From Alphaproteobacteria bacterium (lineage in GTDB: Bacteria > Pseudomonadota > Alphaproteobacteria > CADEGL01), in the NCBI GenBank assembly GCA_026400755.1, contig JAPLOM010000027.1:1-61115 (forward strand): 61,115 nt of DNA, written 5' to 3'. Position 1 is the first letter of the stretch; the number at the start of each line of letters is the position of its first letter. Below are positions 50,679 through 58,798 of this stretch, piece by piece. Both the position numbers and the translations under genes were made by a program. The notes beneath the pieces were generated by a model. It did not search any database. It saw only the letters and a list, made by a program, of their open reading frames with translations, and had not been told where the DNA came from.

Positions 50679-51500
50679 ATGAGCGAAACGACCTCCAAGA
50701 GCGGCCTGATCATCACCAAAAAGGAAGGCCATGTGGCCTGGGTGATCTTCAACCGGCCCAAGAAGTCCAACGCCTTCACCATGGTCATGTGGCAAGAGGC
50801 CGGCGACGCCATCGAGGCGCTGGGCAAGGACAAGAACATCCGCTGTCTCATCATCGCCGCCAACGGCTCGTCATTCCTGGCTGGCCACGACGTGACCGAG
50901 ATCCACGAGCATTCCACCGGCATCGCCGACGGCTCGGTCTCGAAGGAACAGCTGTTCGCTTGGCAGCAGACGGCCCAGCGCGTGACGCGCCTGATCCGCT
51001 CGGTGCCGTTCCCCGTTATCGCGGCGGTGCAGGGCTGGTGCGTCGGCGGCGGCACCGAGATCTGCATCGGCTGCGACCTGGTGGTGGCGTCGATGAACGC
51101 CCAGTTCGGCTGCCCGGAGGTGACGCTCAGCATCACCATGACCAACGGCACGACCAAGATGCTGGCCCAGAAGGTCGGCATCGCGCGTGCGCGCGAGATC
51201 GCCTATCTCGGCGAATGGTGGCCGGCGGTCGAGGCGCACCGCATCGGCCTCGTGAATCGCGTGGCGCCCGTGGGCAAGGAGCGCGAGGAAGCTCTGAAGA
51301 TGGCGACCGTGATCGCCAGTCGCGCGCCCATCTCCGTCCGCTATCACAAGGAGATGATCGACAAGGCGGCCGAAGCGCCATTGGACGAGGTGCTGATGTT
51401 CGAGACCGAGTATTACCTTAAGGCCTCGTTCTCCAAGGACTCGATCGAAGGCACCAACGCCTGGTTTGACGACCGCGTGCCCAACTTCAAGGGCGAGTGA
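50679..51500 (+). CDS. Enoyl-CoA hydratase/isomerase family protein
   Basis: 273 residues, crotonase fold: GHVAWVIFNRPKKSNAF, the oxyanion-hole segments GSSFLAGHDVTEI and QGWCVGGGTEICIGCDLVVA, then FGCPEVTLSI and a tail FDDRVPNFKGE. Like the homologue at 12252 it keeps one Glu (CPEVTL) of the usual pair. With the ligase upstream it would act on the CoA ester formed there. The stop is 24 bp before a perfect 11 bp hairpin that holds the next gene's ribosome site. Confidence 0.9.
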   Translation: MSETTSKSGLIITKKEGHVAWVIFNRPKKSNAFTMVMWQEAGDAIEALGKDKNIRCLIIAANGSSFLAGHDVTEIHEHSTGIADGSVSKEQLFAWQQTAQRVTRLIRSVPFPVIAAVQGWCVGGGTEICIGCDLVVASMNAQFGCPEVTLSITMTNGTTKMLAQKVGIARAREIAYLGEWWPAVEAHRIGLVNRVAPVGKEREEALKMATVIASRAPISVRYHKEMIDKAAEAPLDEVLMFETEYYLKASFSKDSIEGTNAWFDDRVPNFKGE

Positions 51501-51524
51501 CCCGCGCCCCGTAAACGTCCTATC

Positions 51525-51551
51525 CTGCCCTCCGGGAAAACCGGAGGGCAG
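51525..51551 (+). promoter_or_regulatory. Perfect 11 bp hairpin enclosing the ribosome-binding site of the next gene
   Basis: CTGCCCTCCGG (51525-51535) pairs fully with CCGGAGGGCAG (51541-51551) around GAAAA. The Shine-Dalgarno GGAGGG (51543-51548) of the MBL gene (ATG 51554) lies in the 3' arm, so folding would hide it. It could act as a translational switch or couple translation to the upstream gene; a transcript-end role is less likely because no T run follows. Confidence 0.7.
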
Positions 51552-51553
51552 CG

Positions 51554-52327
51554 ATGGGCTCTTACGCGGACGGCTGGTTCCGTTCGAAAACTGTGGGCGA
51601 CGGCGTGACCCTGTTCTGGGAAGCACGCATCAAACCCGATTACCGCTGCAACATCTGGCATGTGCGCGGGCGCGACCGCGACATGCTGGTCGATACGGGC
51701 TTCGGCCTGGTCAGCCTGTTGGATTCGATTCCCGAGTTAAGCCAGCGCACTGTTCTGGCCGTGGGTAGCCACAGCCATTGCGACCATGTGGGCGGCCATT
51801 TTGAATTCAACCACCGCCACATCCACGAAGCCGAGGCCGACATCATGGCGCGCCCGACGCGCCTCAACACGGTGGCCGATCCGTATGTCGTCGACGAGAT
51901 GTTCGAGGGCGCCAAACCAGCTGGCTTCTCGGCCGAGACCTACGAAGTGAAAGCCGCGCCCGCGACGCGCAAACTGGTCGAGGGCGATGTGGTCGATCTG
52001 GGCGATCGCGCCTTTGAGGTGCTGCACATCCCCGGCCATTCGCCGGGCTCGATCGCGCTCTACGAGAAGAAGACCGGCATCATGTTCTCGGGCGACGTCG
52101 TCCATAACGGCACGAACGGCATCGGCAAGCTGATCCTCTATCACACGGTCGAGGATCAGTTCCTGACCAGCGTCGAGCGGTTGCGCCATGTGCCGATCTC
52201 GGTCGTTCATGGCGGGCATTACGACAGCTTCGGCCGTGACCGCTATGTCGCCATCATCGATGACTACATCGCGCGCAAGCGCGCCCCCGGCTGCCCCACC
52301 GAAGCGCGGATGGCCAAGAAGCCCTAG
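51554..52327 (+). CDS. MBL-fold metallohydrolase
   Basis: 257 residues. The metal motifs are complete: SHSHCDHVGGH (HxHxDH), HIPGHSPGSIA, FSGDVVHNG with the bridging Asp, and VHGGHYDSF. SPGS-type enzymes with this layout are hydrolases of diverse thioesters or lactones. ATG 51554 is preceded by GGAGGG inside a strong hairpin. It follows the ligase/hydratase pair on the same strand and could hydrolyse a CoA or lactone product. This is inference. It overlaps the convergent phosphatase gene by 4 bp. Confidence 0.9.
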   Translation: MGSYADGWFRSKTVGDGVTLFWEARIKPDYRCNIWHVRGRDRDMLVDTGFGLVSLLDSIPELSQRTVLAVGSHSHCDHVGGHFEFNHRHIHEAEADIMARPTRLNTVADPYVVDEMFEGAKPAGFSAETYEVKAAPATRKLVEGDVVDLGDRAFEVLHIPGHSPGSIALYEKKTGIMFSGDVVHNGTNGIGKLILYHTVEDQFLTSVERLRHVPISVVHGGHYDSFGRDRYVAIIDDYIARKRAPGCPTEARMAKKP

Positions 52328-53334
52328 GGGTTCTCGAACGCGAAGATCGTGCGCCAGTCGCGCTTCATATCGACCACGATCCAGCCGCGCTCCACGGCCT
52401 GATCCCAGGCTGTCGACAGTTGGCCGATGGCGGAATCCCGATCGTAGGCCCACTCCCGCTCGGCGTCGGTGTGATGGACCAGCATGCCAAGGCGCGGCCC
52501 GCTGGTCATGGTCGTCCATTGCAGCATCTCAAGATCGCCATCGGAGTTACCCGCGGCGAAGACCGGCCGGCGGCCGATCACCGTTCCGATGCGCTCGGCC
52601 TTCACCGGCCCAACGTCCATGGCGGTTGCGCGGTCCGTACGGCGCAGAACCGACTTGCCGTCGGCCATCCGGAAGGACAGGACGGCGGTTGAACCGATCA
52701 CCTGTTCTGGTGGAATGCCGTATGTCTTTTCGGCAAACGCGCGCAAAAACTCGATTCCGCCACCCGAGACGATGAATGTTTTGAAGCCGTTGTCCCGCAG
52801 ATAGGACAAGAGCTCCAGCATGGGCAGGTAGGCCAGATCGGTGTAAGGCCGGTCGAAGCGCGGATGCCGCGCGGTCTCGATCCACTGGACGGCCGATTGT
52901 TCGAACTCGGCGTCGGTCATGCCGGCGCCGATCGGGACGGCCAGCGTTTGGAAGGCTGCGTCGCCTTGCCGGGCGACCGCGTCGTAGTCGCCCGCAAGGG
53001 CCGATTTGTACGGCTCGGTCTCCGCCCATTCGGGGTGTTGCGATGCCAGCGCTTTCACGCGGTCGAAGACGAACACGGCTTCGGGGTAGACGGGCTGTTC
53101 GGCCCACAGGGTGCCGTCGTTGTCGAAGGTGGCGATGCGTTTCTCGAACGGGATGTAATCCGGTCCGCCTTCGGTGGTGGAGCGTTTCACGAACTCGATG
53201 ATGTTGTGCTTCGCGAACCCCTCGTTCCACGACGGCAGAGGGTCGAACGCGGCTTTCCAGTCGGGCGCCAGCGCGAGGCCGGTCGCGACCACCAGGGCCA
53301 GGGCGATGATGGCCAGGAATGTACGGCGCCTCAT
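52324..53334 (-). CDS. Exported HAD-superfamily phosphatase (phosphoserine-phosphatase-like)
   Basis: 336 residues with a signal peptide or anchor (FLAIIALALVVATGLALAP). Motif I is IATFDNDGTLW (the nucleophile is the first Asp of DND), motif II is FIVSGGG, the Lys motif lies near VKAERIG and motif III is FAAGNSDGDLEML. A long cap (about 95-180) separates motifs I and II. It acts outside the cytoplasm, so it probably scavenges phosphate esters. It lies 3 bp downstream of the GMC oxidoreductase gene on the same strand. Confidence 0.88.
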   Translation of the reverse strand: MRRRTFLAIIALALVVATGLALAPDWKAAFDPLPSWNEGFAKHNIIEFVKRSTTEGGPDYIPFEKRIATFDNDGTLWAEQPVYPEAVFVFDRVKALASQHPEWAETEPYKSALAGDYDAVARQGDAAFQTLAVPIGAGMTDAEFEQSAVQWIETARHPRFDRPYTDLAYLPMLELLSYLRDNGFKTFIVSGGGIEFLRAFAEKTYGIPPEQVIGSTAVLSFRMADGKSVLRRTDRATAMDVGPVKAERIGTVIGRRPVFAAGNSDGDLEMLQWTTMTSGPRLGMLVHHTDAEREWAYDRDSAIGQLSTAWDQAVERGWIVVDMKRDWRTIFAFENP

Positions 53335-53337
53335 GGG

Positions 53338-55020
53338 CTAATCCCCTGCACGAATGGAAGCCGCGACTTTTTCCGCCATCATGATCGTCGTGATGTTGGT
53401 GTTGGCCGCGGGGATGGAAGGCATGGCCGAGGCGTCGACCACGCGCAGATTCTCGACACCGCGCACCCGGCACGATGAATCCAGCACGGCCATGGGGTCG
53501 CCGTCGGCGCCCATGCGGCAGGTGCCGCTGGCATGCCAGCCGCCATAGGCTTTCTCGCGCACCCATTGCTCCAATGCCACGTCGTTGCGCACCAGGGCAT
53601 GGATGTCGATGCCCGGGCTGATCTTTTTATGGACCATGTAGCGGCGTCCAGCCTCGCCGGAATCGATCAGCGCCGCGCCTCCGGCCGTGCGCAACCAATT
53701 GCCCGCCGAGACGATGGCGATGTCGCGCGCGCGCTCGGTATAGCTGGTGGGGAAAATTTCGGTCACCGCTTCCTGTACCTGCGGCGTCGTCATCACCGTG
53801 TACATCCGCTTCATTCCCTGCACCAGCCGCTCCAGGTCACGGTGGTCCGAGAAGAAGTTGAAATGGACGATGGGCTCGTCCTCGGCCGCGCGCGAGCGCA
53901 ACGTCACGCTGCCGCGCGAGTAGGAGATATTGCAGGCGCAGATCAACGAGCCCAGGCGGCGGCCCAACGGATGCCAGCCCGCGCGGTTGATGGCCAAGAC
54001 GTGCATGTCGCCGGGCGTGCAGCCGTCCGTGCCCGAGGAATAGCGCCAGCCCAGCATGATGTGGCGGCCCATACGTCGTGGCTGACGCGCGGCGCGGCGC
54101 AGATGTGCGCCCAGCGCCACGGTCGGATGCTCCATCAGGTTTCGTCCGACGCCGGGAAGATCGTTCAGCAAGGGGATACCGTGCTTCCGAATTTCTTCTC
54201 CCGGGCCAATGCCCGCGCGCAGCAGGATGGCGGGCGAATGAAGCGCGCCGGCGCAGACGATCACCTGCCGTGCGGCCACCGTCTCGCGTCCATTAGGCCG
54301 GATCAGGGCGGCGCCGGTGCAGCGTTTCCCGTCGAAGGTCAACTGTTCCAGCATCGTCTCGGCGAAGATGCGCAGGTTCGGCCGCTTGCGCGCCGCCGCG
54401 TCCAGATAGGCCATGGAAGTCGAGACGCGATGGTCGTTCTCGTTGTTGATCGGCATGGAGAACCAGCCGTCTTCCGCCGTGCCGTTGTGGTCGGGACGGA
54501 AGAGCACGCCGCGCCCGCTGAGCCCGTCGCCGACCGCGCGCGAAAAGCCGGGCCAGTCCTCGAACTTCACGCGCCGGATGGGAATCGGGCCGTCTTTGCC
54601 GTGCACGGGTCCGTCGAAATCGAGGTCGCGTTCCAGCTTTTTGAAAAAGGGCAGGCAATCGGCGAAAGACCAGCCGGTGGCGCCCAGCGCCGCCCACTCG
54701 TCGTAATCCGCCGGCAGGCCGCGGATGGCGAAGGTGCCGTTGATGCTGGAGCCGCCGCCCATGATCTTGGCCTGCTCGAAGCGGCGCGGCGTGTTGCTGC
54801 CCTGGGCCAGGAACACCCGCAGCTTTGACCAGTGATAGCGCGGGTCGAAGTAGGCCACACCCGGATAGGAATCCAAGACGCTCTTGGGCTCTTCGCCCGG
54901 TGGCGTGTCCGGGCCTGCTTCGACCAGGAGAACCGTGTTGCTGCCCGATTCGGACAGGCGGCCGGCCATGGCGGCGCCTGCCGATCCGCCGCCGATGACG
55001 AGGAAGTCATATTCGATCAT
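53338..55020 (-). CDS. GMC-family FAD oxidoreductase, choline-dehydrogenase-like
   Basis: 560 residues. The FAD-binding dinucleotide motif FLVIGGGSAGAAMAGRLSES is at the start. The PROSITE-like GMC signatures GGGSSINGTFAIRGLPADYD and GALHSPAILLRAGIGPGEEI follow, and the C-terminal catalytic region is GGWHASGTCRMGADGDPMAV with VENLRVVDASAMPSIPAANT. BetA/alcohol-oxidase branch. A choline-type substrate would fit the carnitine/betaine theme of this stretch, but the substrate is not proved. It is followed 3 bp later by the HAD phosphatase. Confidence 0.92.
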   Translation of the reverse strand: MIEYDFLVIGGGSAGAAMAGRLSESGSNTVLLVEAGPDTPPGEEPKSVLDSYPGVAYFDPRYHWSKLRVFLAQGSNTPRRFEQAKIMGGGSSINGTFAIRGLPADYDEWAALGATGWSFADCLPFFKKLERDLDFDGPVHGKDGPIPIRRVKFEDWPGFSRAVGDGLSGRGVLFRPDHNGTAEDGWFSMPINNENDHRVSTSMAYLDAAARKRPNLRIFAETMLEQLTFDGKRCTGAALIRPNGRETVAARQVIVCAGALHSPAILLRAGIGPGEEIRKHGIPLLNDLPGVGRNLMEHPTVALGAHLRRAARQPRRMGRHIMLGWRYSSGTDGCTPGDMHVLAINRAGWHPLGRRLGSLICACNISYSRGSVTLRSRAAEDEPIVHFNFFSDHRDLERLVQGMKRMYTVMTTPQVQEAVTEIFPTSYTERARDIAIVSAGNWLRTAGGAALIDSGEAGRRYMVHKKISPGIDIHALVRNDVALEQWVREKAYGGWHASGTCRMGADGDPMAVLDSSCRVRGVENLRVVDASAMPSIPAANTNITTIMMAEKVAASIRAGD

Positions 55021-55135
55021 GGCCGCATGATGGCGGAATGCGCCTTACGGCTCCAGCGTCCATGCGGGGATTTGCCTAGGTTGCGGTATCGGAGGCTGCT
55101 TGCGAGAATAACGTCTCGGAAACCCTATTGGACAT

Positions 55136-55348
55136 ATGGCCATGAAGACGGCCTTCTTCCTCGCCGCCATCTTTCCGTCCCTGATCTTGGCCTCGGGCGC
55201 GGGCGCGACGCCGTGGGAAGAGGAAGCGCTGGGCACATCGGTCAGCGACCGCCGCATCCAGGACTGCACCGATACGGCGGATGCGAAAAAGCTGAAGGGC
55301 TTCCAGCGCGAGAAATTCATTAAATCCTGCGCGAAGGGCAGCAACTGA
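55136..55348 (+). CDS. PsiF-like small secreted protein, first copy
   Basis: 70 residues, signal peptide (FFLAAIFPSLILASGAGA), then about 45 residues with the pattern DC.DTAD.KKLKGFQREKFIKSCA. This CX..A...L.G..R..F...C spacing resembles the PsiF repeat of enterobacterial phosphate-starvation proteins. Two starts are possible, ATG 55136 or ATG 55142. A close paralogue follows after 16 bp. Confidence 0.65.
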   Translation: MAMKTAFFLAAIFPSLILASGAGATPWEEEALGTSVSDRRIQDCTDTADAKKLKGFQREKFIKSCAKGSN

Positions 55349-55364
55349 ACTTCCGGAGAAAGCC

Positions 55365-55586
55365 ATGAGGTTCGTCATCCTCTGCGCCACCTTGTCCTCG
55401 GGCATGGTGTTGGGGCTTGCGCTTGCGTCTCCATCCCGCGCGACGCCTTGGCGGGCCGATCCGCAGGCAGTCTCGGTCAGCGACCGGATCGTCGCGGATT
55501 GCCAGGACGCGGCGACCGACAAGGGGCTGAAGAGCTTCGAGTGGGAGAAGTACGTCACCCAATGCATCAAGTATAGCAGGGGCTAG
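55365..55586 (+). CDS. PsiF-like small secreted protein, second copy
   Basis: 73 residues with a signal peptide (FVILCATLSSGMVLGLALAS). The mature part, TPWRADPQAVSVSDRIVADC, continues QDAATDKGLKSFEWEKYVTQC and matches the first copy residue by residue (ATPW, SVSDR, DC.D.A, LK.F..EK...C). Clear tandem duplication in one transcript (a GGAGAAAG ribosome site precedes it). Function unknown. Confidence 0.65.
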   Translation: MRFVILCATLSSGMVLGLALASPSRATPWRADPQAVSVSDRIVADCQDAATDKGLKSFEWEKYVTQCIKYSRG

Positions 55587-55629
55587 CCCGCCCCTGGACC
55601 GCCCCCTTCCGAGCGCGCCATACTCCGCG

Positions 55630-55651
55630 CGAACGGCCGGCTCGAACGGCC
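55630..55651. repeat. Exact 9 bp direct repeat upstream of the BKACE gene
   Basis: CGAACGGCC at 55630-55638 and again at 55643-55651, about 26-47 bp before the GTG start. It may be a regulator half-site pair; short enough for chance. Confidence 0.3.
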
Positions 55652-55676
55652 TCGGGGATCAATCTGGGAGGGGTTC

Positions 55677-56612
55677 GTGAAGAAAACCGACAAAGTCATC
55701 ATCACCTGCGCGGTCACCGGCTCGGTTCACACGCCGACCATGTCGAAGCATTTGCCGATTACCCCAAACGAAATCGCCGAGGCGTCGATCGCGGCGGCGG
55801 AAGCGGGCGCCGCCATCATCCACTTGCACGCGCGCGACCCCAAGAACGGCAAGCCGACGCCGGACCCGGCCGTGTTCATGGAATTCCTGCCGCGCATCAA
55901 GCAGAACTGCCACGCGGTGGTGAACATCACCACCGGCGGCGGCATGGGCATGACCTTGGACGAGCGTCTGGCCGCGCCCAAGGCGGCTTCGCCCGAGATG
56001 ACCTCGTTCAACATGGGCTCGATGAATTTCGGCTTGTTCCCTGCCGCCGCGCGCTTCAAGGATTGGAAGCACGAGTGGGAGAAGGGCTACCTCGAAGGCA
56101 CCAAGGACTTCGTGGTCAAGAACACGTTCCACGACATGGAGCGCATCTGCAAGGAATTGGGCGACGGCCACGGCACCAAGTTCGAGTTCGAGTGCTATGA
56201 CGTCGGCCATCTCTACAGCCTGGCCTATCTGGTCGATCAAGGCTTCGTGAAGCCGCCGTTCCTGATCCAAGGCATCTTTGGCATCCTGGGCGGCATCGGG
56301 CCGGACTACGACAACCTGATGTTCATGCGGCGGACGGCCGACCGCCTGTTCGGCGAGGAGTTCTATTTCTCCGTCCTCGCAGCGGGCCGTCACCAGATGG
56401 CTTTCTGCACGATGAACGCCATCATGGGCGGCAGCGTGCGCGTGGGCATGGAGGACAGCCTGTATCTGGGCAAGGGCCAGATGACGGAATCGAACGCGGC
56501 CCAGGTCGCCAAGATCCGCCGTATCGTCGAGGACCTGTCGCTCTCGGTCGCGACGCCGGACGAAGCGCGGCAGATGCTGGGCTTGAAGGGCGGCGACAAG
56601 GTCTCGTTCTAG
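55677..56612 (+). CDS. Beta-keto acid cleavage enzyme (BKACE / 3-keto-5-aminohexanoate cleavage family)
   Basis: 311 residues, starting at GTG 55677 behind GGGAGGGG. TIM-barrel BKACE marks: VIITCAVTGSVHTPTMSKHL, IIHLHARDPKNGKPTPD (the zinc His pair), VVNITTGGG, ECYDVGHLYSLAYLVDQG, and a C-terminal GSVRVGMEDSLYLGKG. These enzymes cleave a beta-keto acid with acetyl-CoA. In carnitine catabolism they turn dehydrocarnitine into betaine and acetoacetyl-CoA, which fits the carnitine-dehydrogenase-like gene two positions downstream. The family also contains other substrates. Confidence 0.93.
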   Translation: MKKTDKVIITCAVTGSVHTPTMSKHLPITPNEIAEASIAAAEAGAAIIHLHARDPKNGKPTPDPAVFMEFLPRIKQNCHAVVNITTGGGMGMTLDERLAAPKAASPEMTSFNMGSMNFGLFPAAARFKDWKHEWEKGYLEGTKDFVVKNTFHDMERICKELGDGHGTKFEFECYDVGHLYSLAYLVDQGFVKPPFLIQGIFGILGGIGPDYDNLMFMRRTADRLFGEEFYFSVLAAGRHQMAFCTMNAIMGGSVRVGMEDSLYLGKGQMTESNAAQVAKIRRIVEDLSLSVATPDEARQMLGLKGGDKVSF

Positions 56613-56660
56613 GCGCGAGAGCGCGCGCGGGCGAACCCCGCGCGAGACCGCGAAGAAAGC

Positions 56661-57812
56661 ATGGCGCAACAAAAGAAGCCTCGGACCTTCAGCCCCGGCG
56701 ATCCGGTGCCGTGGTTTGTCGCGCCGACCGCCGAGCGGCAGGATTTTCATTTCAACATCGCGGGCGGGCGCTACGTCGTCCTGACCTTCCTGGGTTCGGC
56801 CAAGGACGATCGGCCGCGCGCCCTGGCGGCCGAAATGATTTCGTGCGAACGGGCCTACAACGACGTCCGTGCCTCGCTGTTCATCGTCACCTGCGATCCC
56901 GCCGACGTGAAGGACGGGCGCTTGGCCGAGCGCAGGCCGGGCGCGCGGCTGTTCCTCGATTACCGGCGGCAGCTCAGTATGCTCTACGGCGCCTGCGAAA
57001 AAACGGGCGTCTACCGGCCGTTCTCGCTGGTGCTGGACCGCACCTTGCGGGTGTTGGCCGTGCTGAAGATCAACGAGCCGGAGCGTCACGCGGCGGAGGT
57101 GCTGGCCGTGATCGACGCGCAGCCGGCGTCCGATGATCGCTCCATGGCCGGGTTGGGCGCGCCGGTCCTGGCCGTGCCCAATGTGTTCGAAAAGGAATTC
57201 TGCCGCGAGCTGATCGCCCTTTACGAGAAGGACGGCGGCGAGGACAGCGGCTTCATGCGCACCGACCCCACCAGCGGCAAGACGGTTTCGACCATCGACC
57301 ACGGCTTCAAGCGCCGCGCCGATTGTCCCATCCGTGACATAGCGTTACAGGAAATCATCAACGCCAAGATCGCCCGCCGGCTGGTGCCCGAGGTGCGCAA
57401 GGTGTTTCAGTTTACCGCCACGCGCATCGAGCGGCATATCGTGGCCTGCTACGACTCGCAGACCGGCGGTTATTTCCGCGCCCACCGCGATGACACCACC
57501 AAGGGCACGGCCCATCGCCGTTTCGCCGTCACCATCAATCTGAACGCTGACGAGTACGAGGGCGGCGACTTGCGCTTTCCCGAGTACGACACGCGCATGT
57601 ATCGCGCGACCACGGGTGGCGCCGTCGTCTTTTCCTGTTCGGTCCTGCATGAGGTGTGGCCGATCATGCGCGGGCGGCGCTTCTGCTTTTTGCCGTTCCT
57701 CTATGACGAGGCTGCCGCCGCCCAGCGGCAGGAAAACATCAATACCTTGGCCGACGAGGCCCACCGCGTCGCGGTCGCCCGCACCCCGCCGCTGGATCTG
57801 AAAACGGGTTGA
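56661..57812 (+). CDS. Fusion of a peroxiredoxin-like domain and a prolyl-4-hydroxylase-type oxygenase
   Basis: 383 residues. N-terminal domain (about 10-155) has a redoxin layout: GDPVPWFVAPTAERQDFHFN, RYVVLTFLGSAKDDRPRALA, RLFLDYRRQLSMLYGACE, RPFSLVLDRTLRVLAVLK. The peroxidatic Cys is absent where FLGSAKD is found, so peroxidase activity is doubtful. C-terminal domain (about 170-365) is an Fe(II)/2-oxoglutarate oxygenase: YFRAHRDDTTKGTAHRRFAV (HxD), then SCSVLHEVWPIMRGRRF (distal His and Arg). It lies 48 bp after BKACE and 17 bp before the dehydrogenase, so it is embedded in that operon. Its job there is unknown. Confidence 0.88.
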   Translation: MAQQKKPRTFSPGDPVPWFVAPTAERQDFHFNIAGGRYVVLTFLGSAKDDRPRALAAEMISCERAYNDVRASLFIVTCDPADVKDGRLAERRPGARLFLDYRRQLSMLYGACEKTGVYRPFSLVLDRTLRVLAVLKINEPERHAAEVLAVIDAQPASDDRSMAGLGAPVLAVPNVFEKEFCRELIALYEKDGGEDSGFMRTDPTSGKTVSTIDHGFKRRADCPIRDIALQEIINAKIARRLVPEVRKVFQFTATRIERHIVACYDSQTGGYFRAHRDDTTKGTAHRRFAVTINLNADEYEGGDLRFPEYDTRMYRATTGGAVVFSCSVLHEVWPIMRGRRFCFLPFLYDEAAAAQRQENINTLADEAHRVAVARTPPLDLKTG

Positions 57813-57829
57813 GAGAAAGGGAACCAGCG

Positions 57830-58789
57830 ATGGCACGACCGACACCCGACAAAGTGCGCCGCGTGGCCTGCGTGGGCACGGGATTGATGGGCGGCGGCTG
57901 GGCCGCGCATTTCCTGGCCAAGGGCTTCGACGTCTCCGTCCAGGACCCTGACCCCAAGGCCGAGGCCAAGCTGCACCGGCTTCTGGACCAAGCCTGGCCG
58001 TTCCTGGAAGAGCTCGGATTGGCGCCCGGCGCTTCGCGCTCGCGCCTCACGTTCGGCACCTCGATCGGCGATGCGGTGAGGGATGCCGACTTCATCCAGG
58101 AGAGCGCGCCCGAGAAACTTGAGATCAAGGTCAAACTGCTGCCCCAGATCGAGGAGGCCGCGCCGAAGGACATCGTGATCTCGTCCTCCACCTCCGGCTT
58201 CATCATGAGCGACATCCAGAAGGAGAGTCTCCATCCAGAGCGCACGGTGATCGGCCATCCGTTCAATCCGCCCCATATCGTCCCGCTGGTCGAGGTGTGC
58301 GGCGGCAAAAAGACGGAAGAATGGGCGGTCGACTGGACCTGCGACTTCTACAATCGCAACGGCCACTACGCGATCAAGATGCTCAAGGAGGCGCCAGGCC
58401 ACATCGCCAACCGATTGCAGCAGGCCATGTGGCACGAGGCGCTGCACATGGTGCAGGACGGCATCGCCACGCCCGAGCAGATCAACGCCGCGATCCGCCA
58501 GGGTCCCGGCTTGCGTTGGGCCATGATGGGCTCGTTCGTGCACATGCACATGGCGGGCGGGGAAGGGGGCATGCGCGGCTTCTTCCAGCATTTCGACATG
58601 GAGAAAGCCAGCGTCTGGAGCAAGCTGCTTTCGCCCAAGCTGACACCCGAGATGAAAGCGAAGGTGATCGAGTCCTGCGAGCGGATGGCCGAGGGAAAGT
58701 CCTATGGCGAGCTGGCGCATGCGCGGGACAAGAACCTGGTCGCCATCATCAAGGCGCTGCGCGCGAACAAGGACTGGGTGAAGGGCTGA
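57830..58789 (+). CDS. 3-hydroxyacyl-CoA dehydrogenase family, L-carnitine dehydrogenase-like
   Basis: 319 residues from ATG 57830 (AAGGGAA about 6 bp upstream; the earlier in-frame start is rejected). Rossmann motif GTGLMGGGWAAHF, then DFIQESAPEK, SSSTSGFIMSDIQK and GHPFNPPHIVPLVEVCGGKK with the normal HPFNP. The C-terminal part has GPGLRWAMMGSFVHMHMAGG and EGGMRGFFQHFD. Like the paralogue at 24074 it should oxidise a 3-hydroxy acid such as carnitine with NAD. With BKACE two genes upstream it would complete carnitine to betaine conversion. This is inference from families. Confidence 0.9.
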   Translation: MARPTPDKVRRVACVGTGLMGGGWAAHFLAKGFDVSVQDPDPKAEAKLHRLLDQAWPFLEELGLAPGASRSRLTFGTSIGDAVRDADFIQESAPEKLEIKVKLLPQIEEAAPKDIVISSSTSGFIMSDIQKESLHPERTVIGHPFNPPHIVPLVEVCGGKKTEEWAVDWTCDFYNRNGHYAIKMLKEAPGHIANRLQQAMWHEALHMVQDGIATPEQINAAIRQGPGLRWAMMGSFVHMHMAGGEGGMRGFFQHFDMEKASVWSKLLSPKLTPEMKAKVIESCERMAEGKSYGELAHARDKNLVAIIKALRANKDWVKG

Positions 58790-58798
58790 GCCGGGCGG

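Noticed and set aside
55659-57302. 547-codon minus-strand ORF
   Set aside because: Antisense to BKACE and the redoxin-oxygenase gene, His/Arg/Gln-rich, with no domain.
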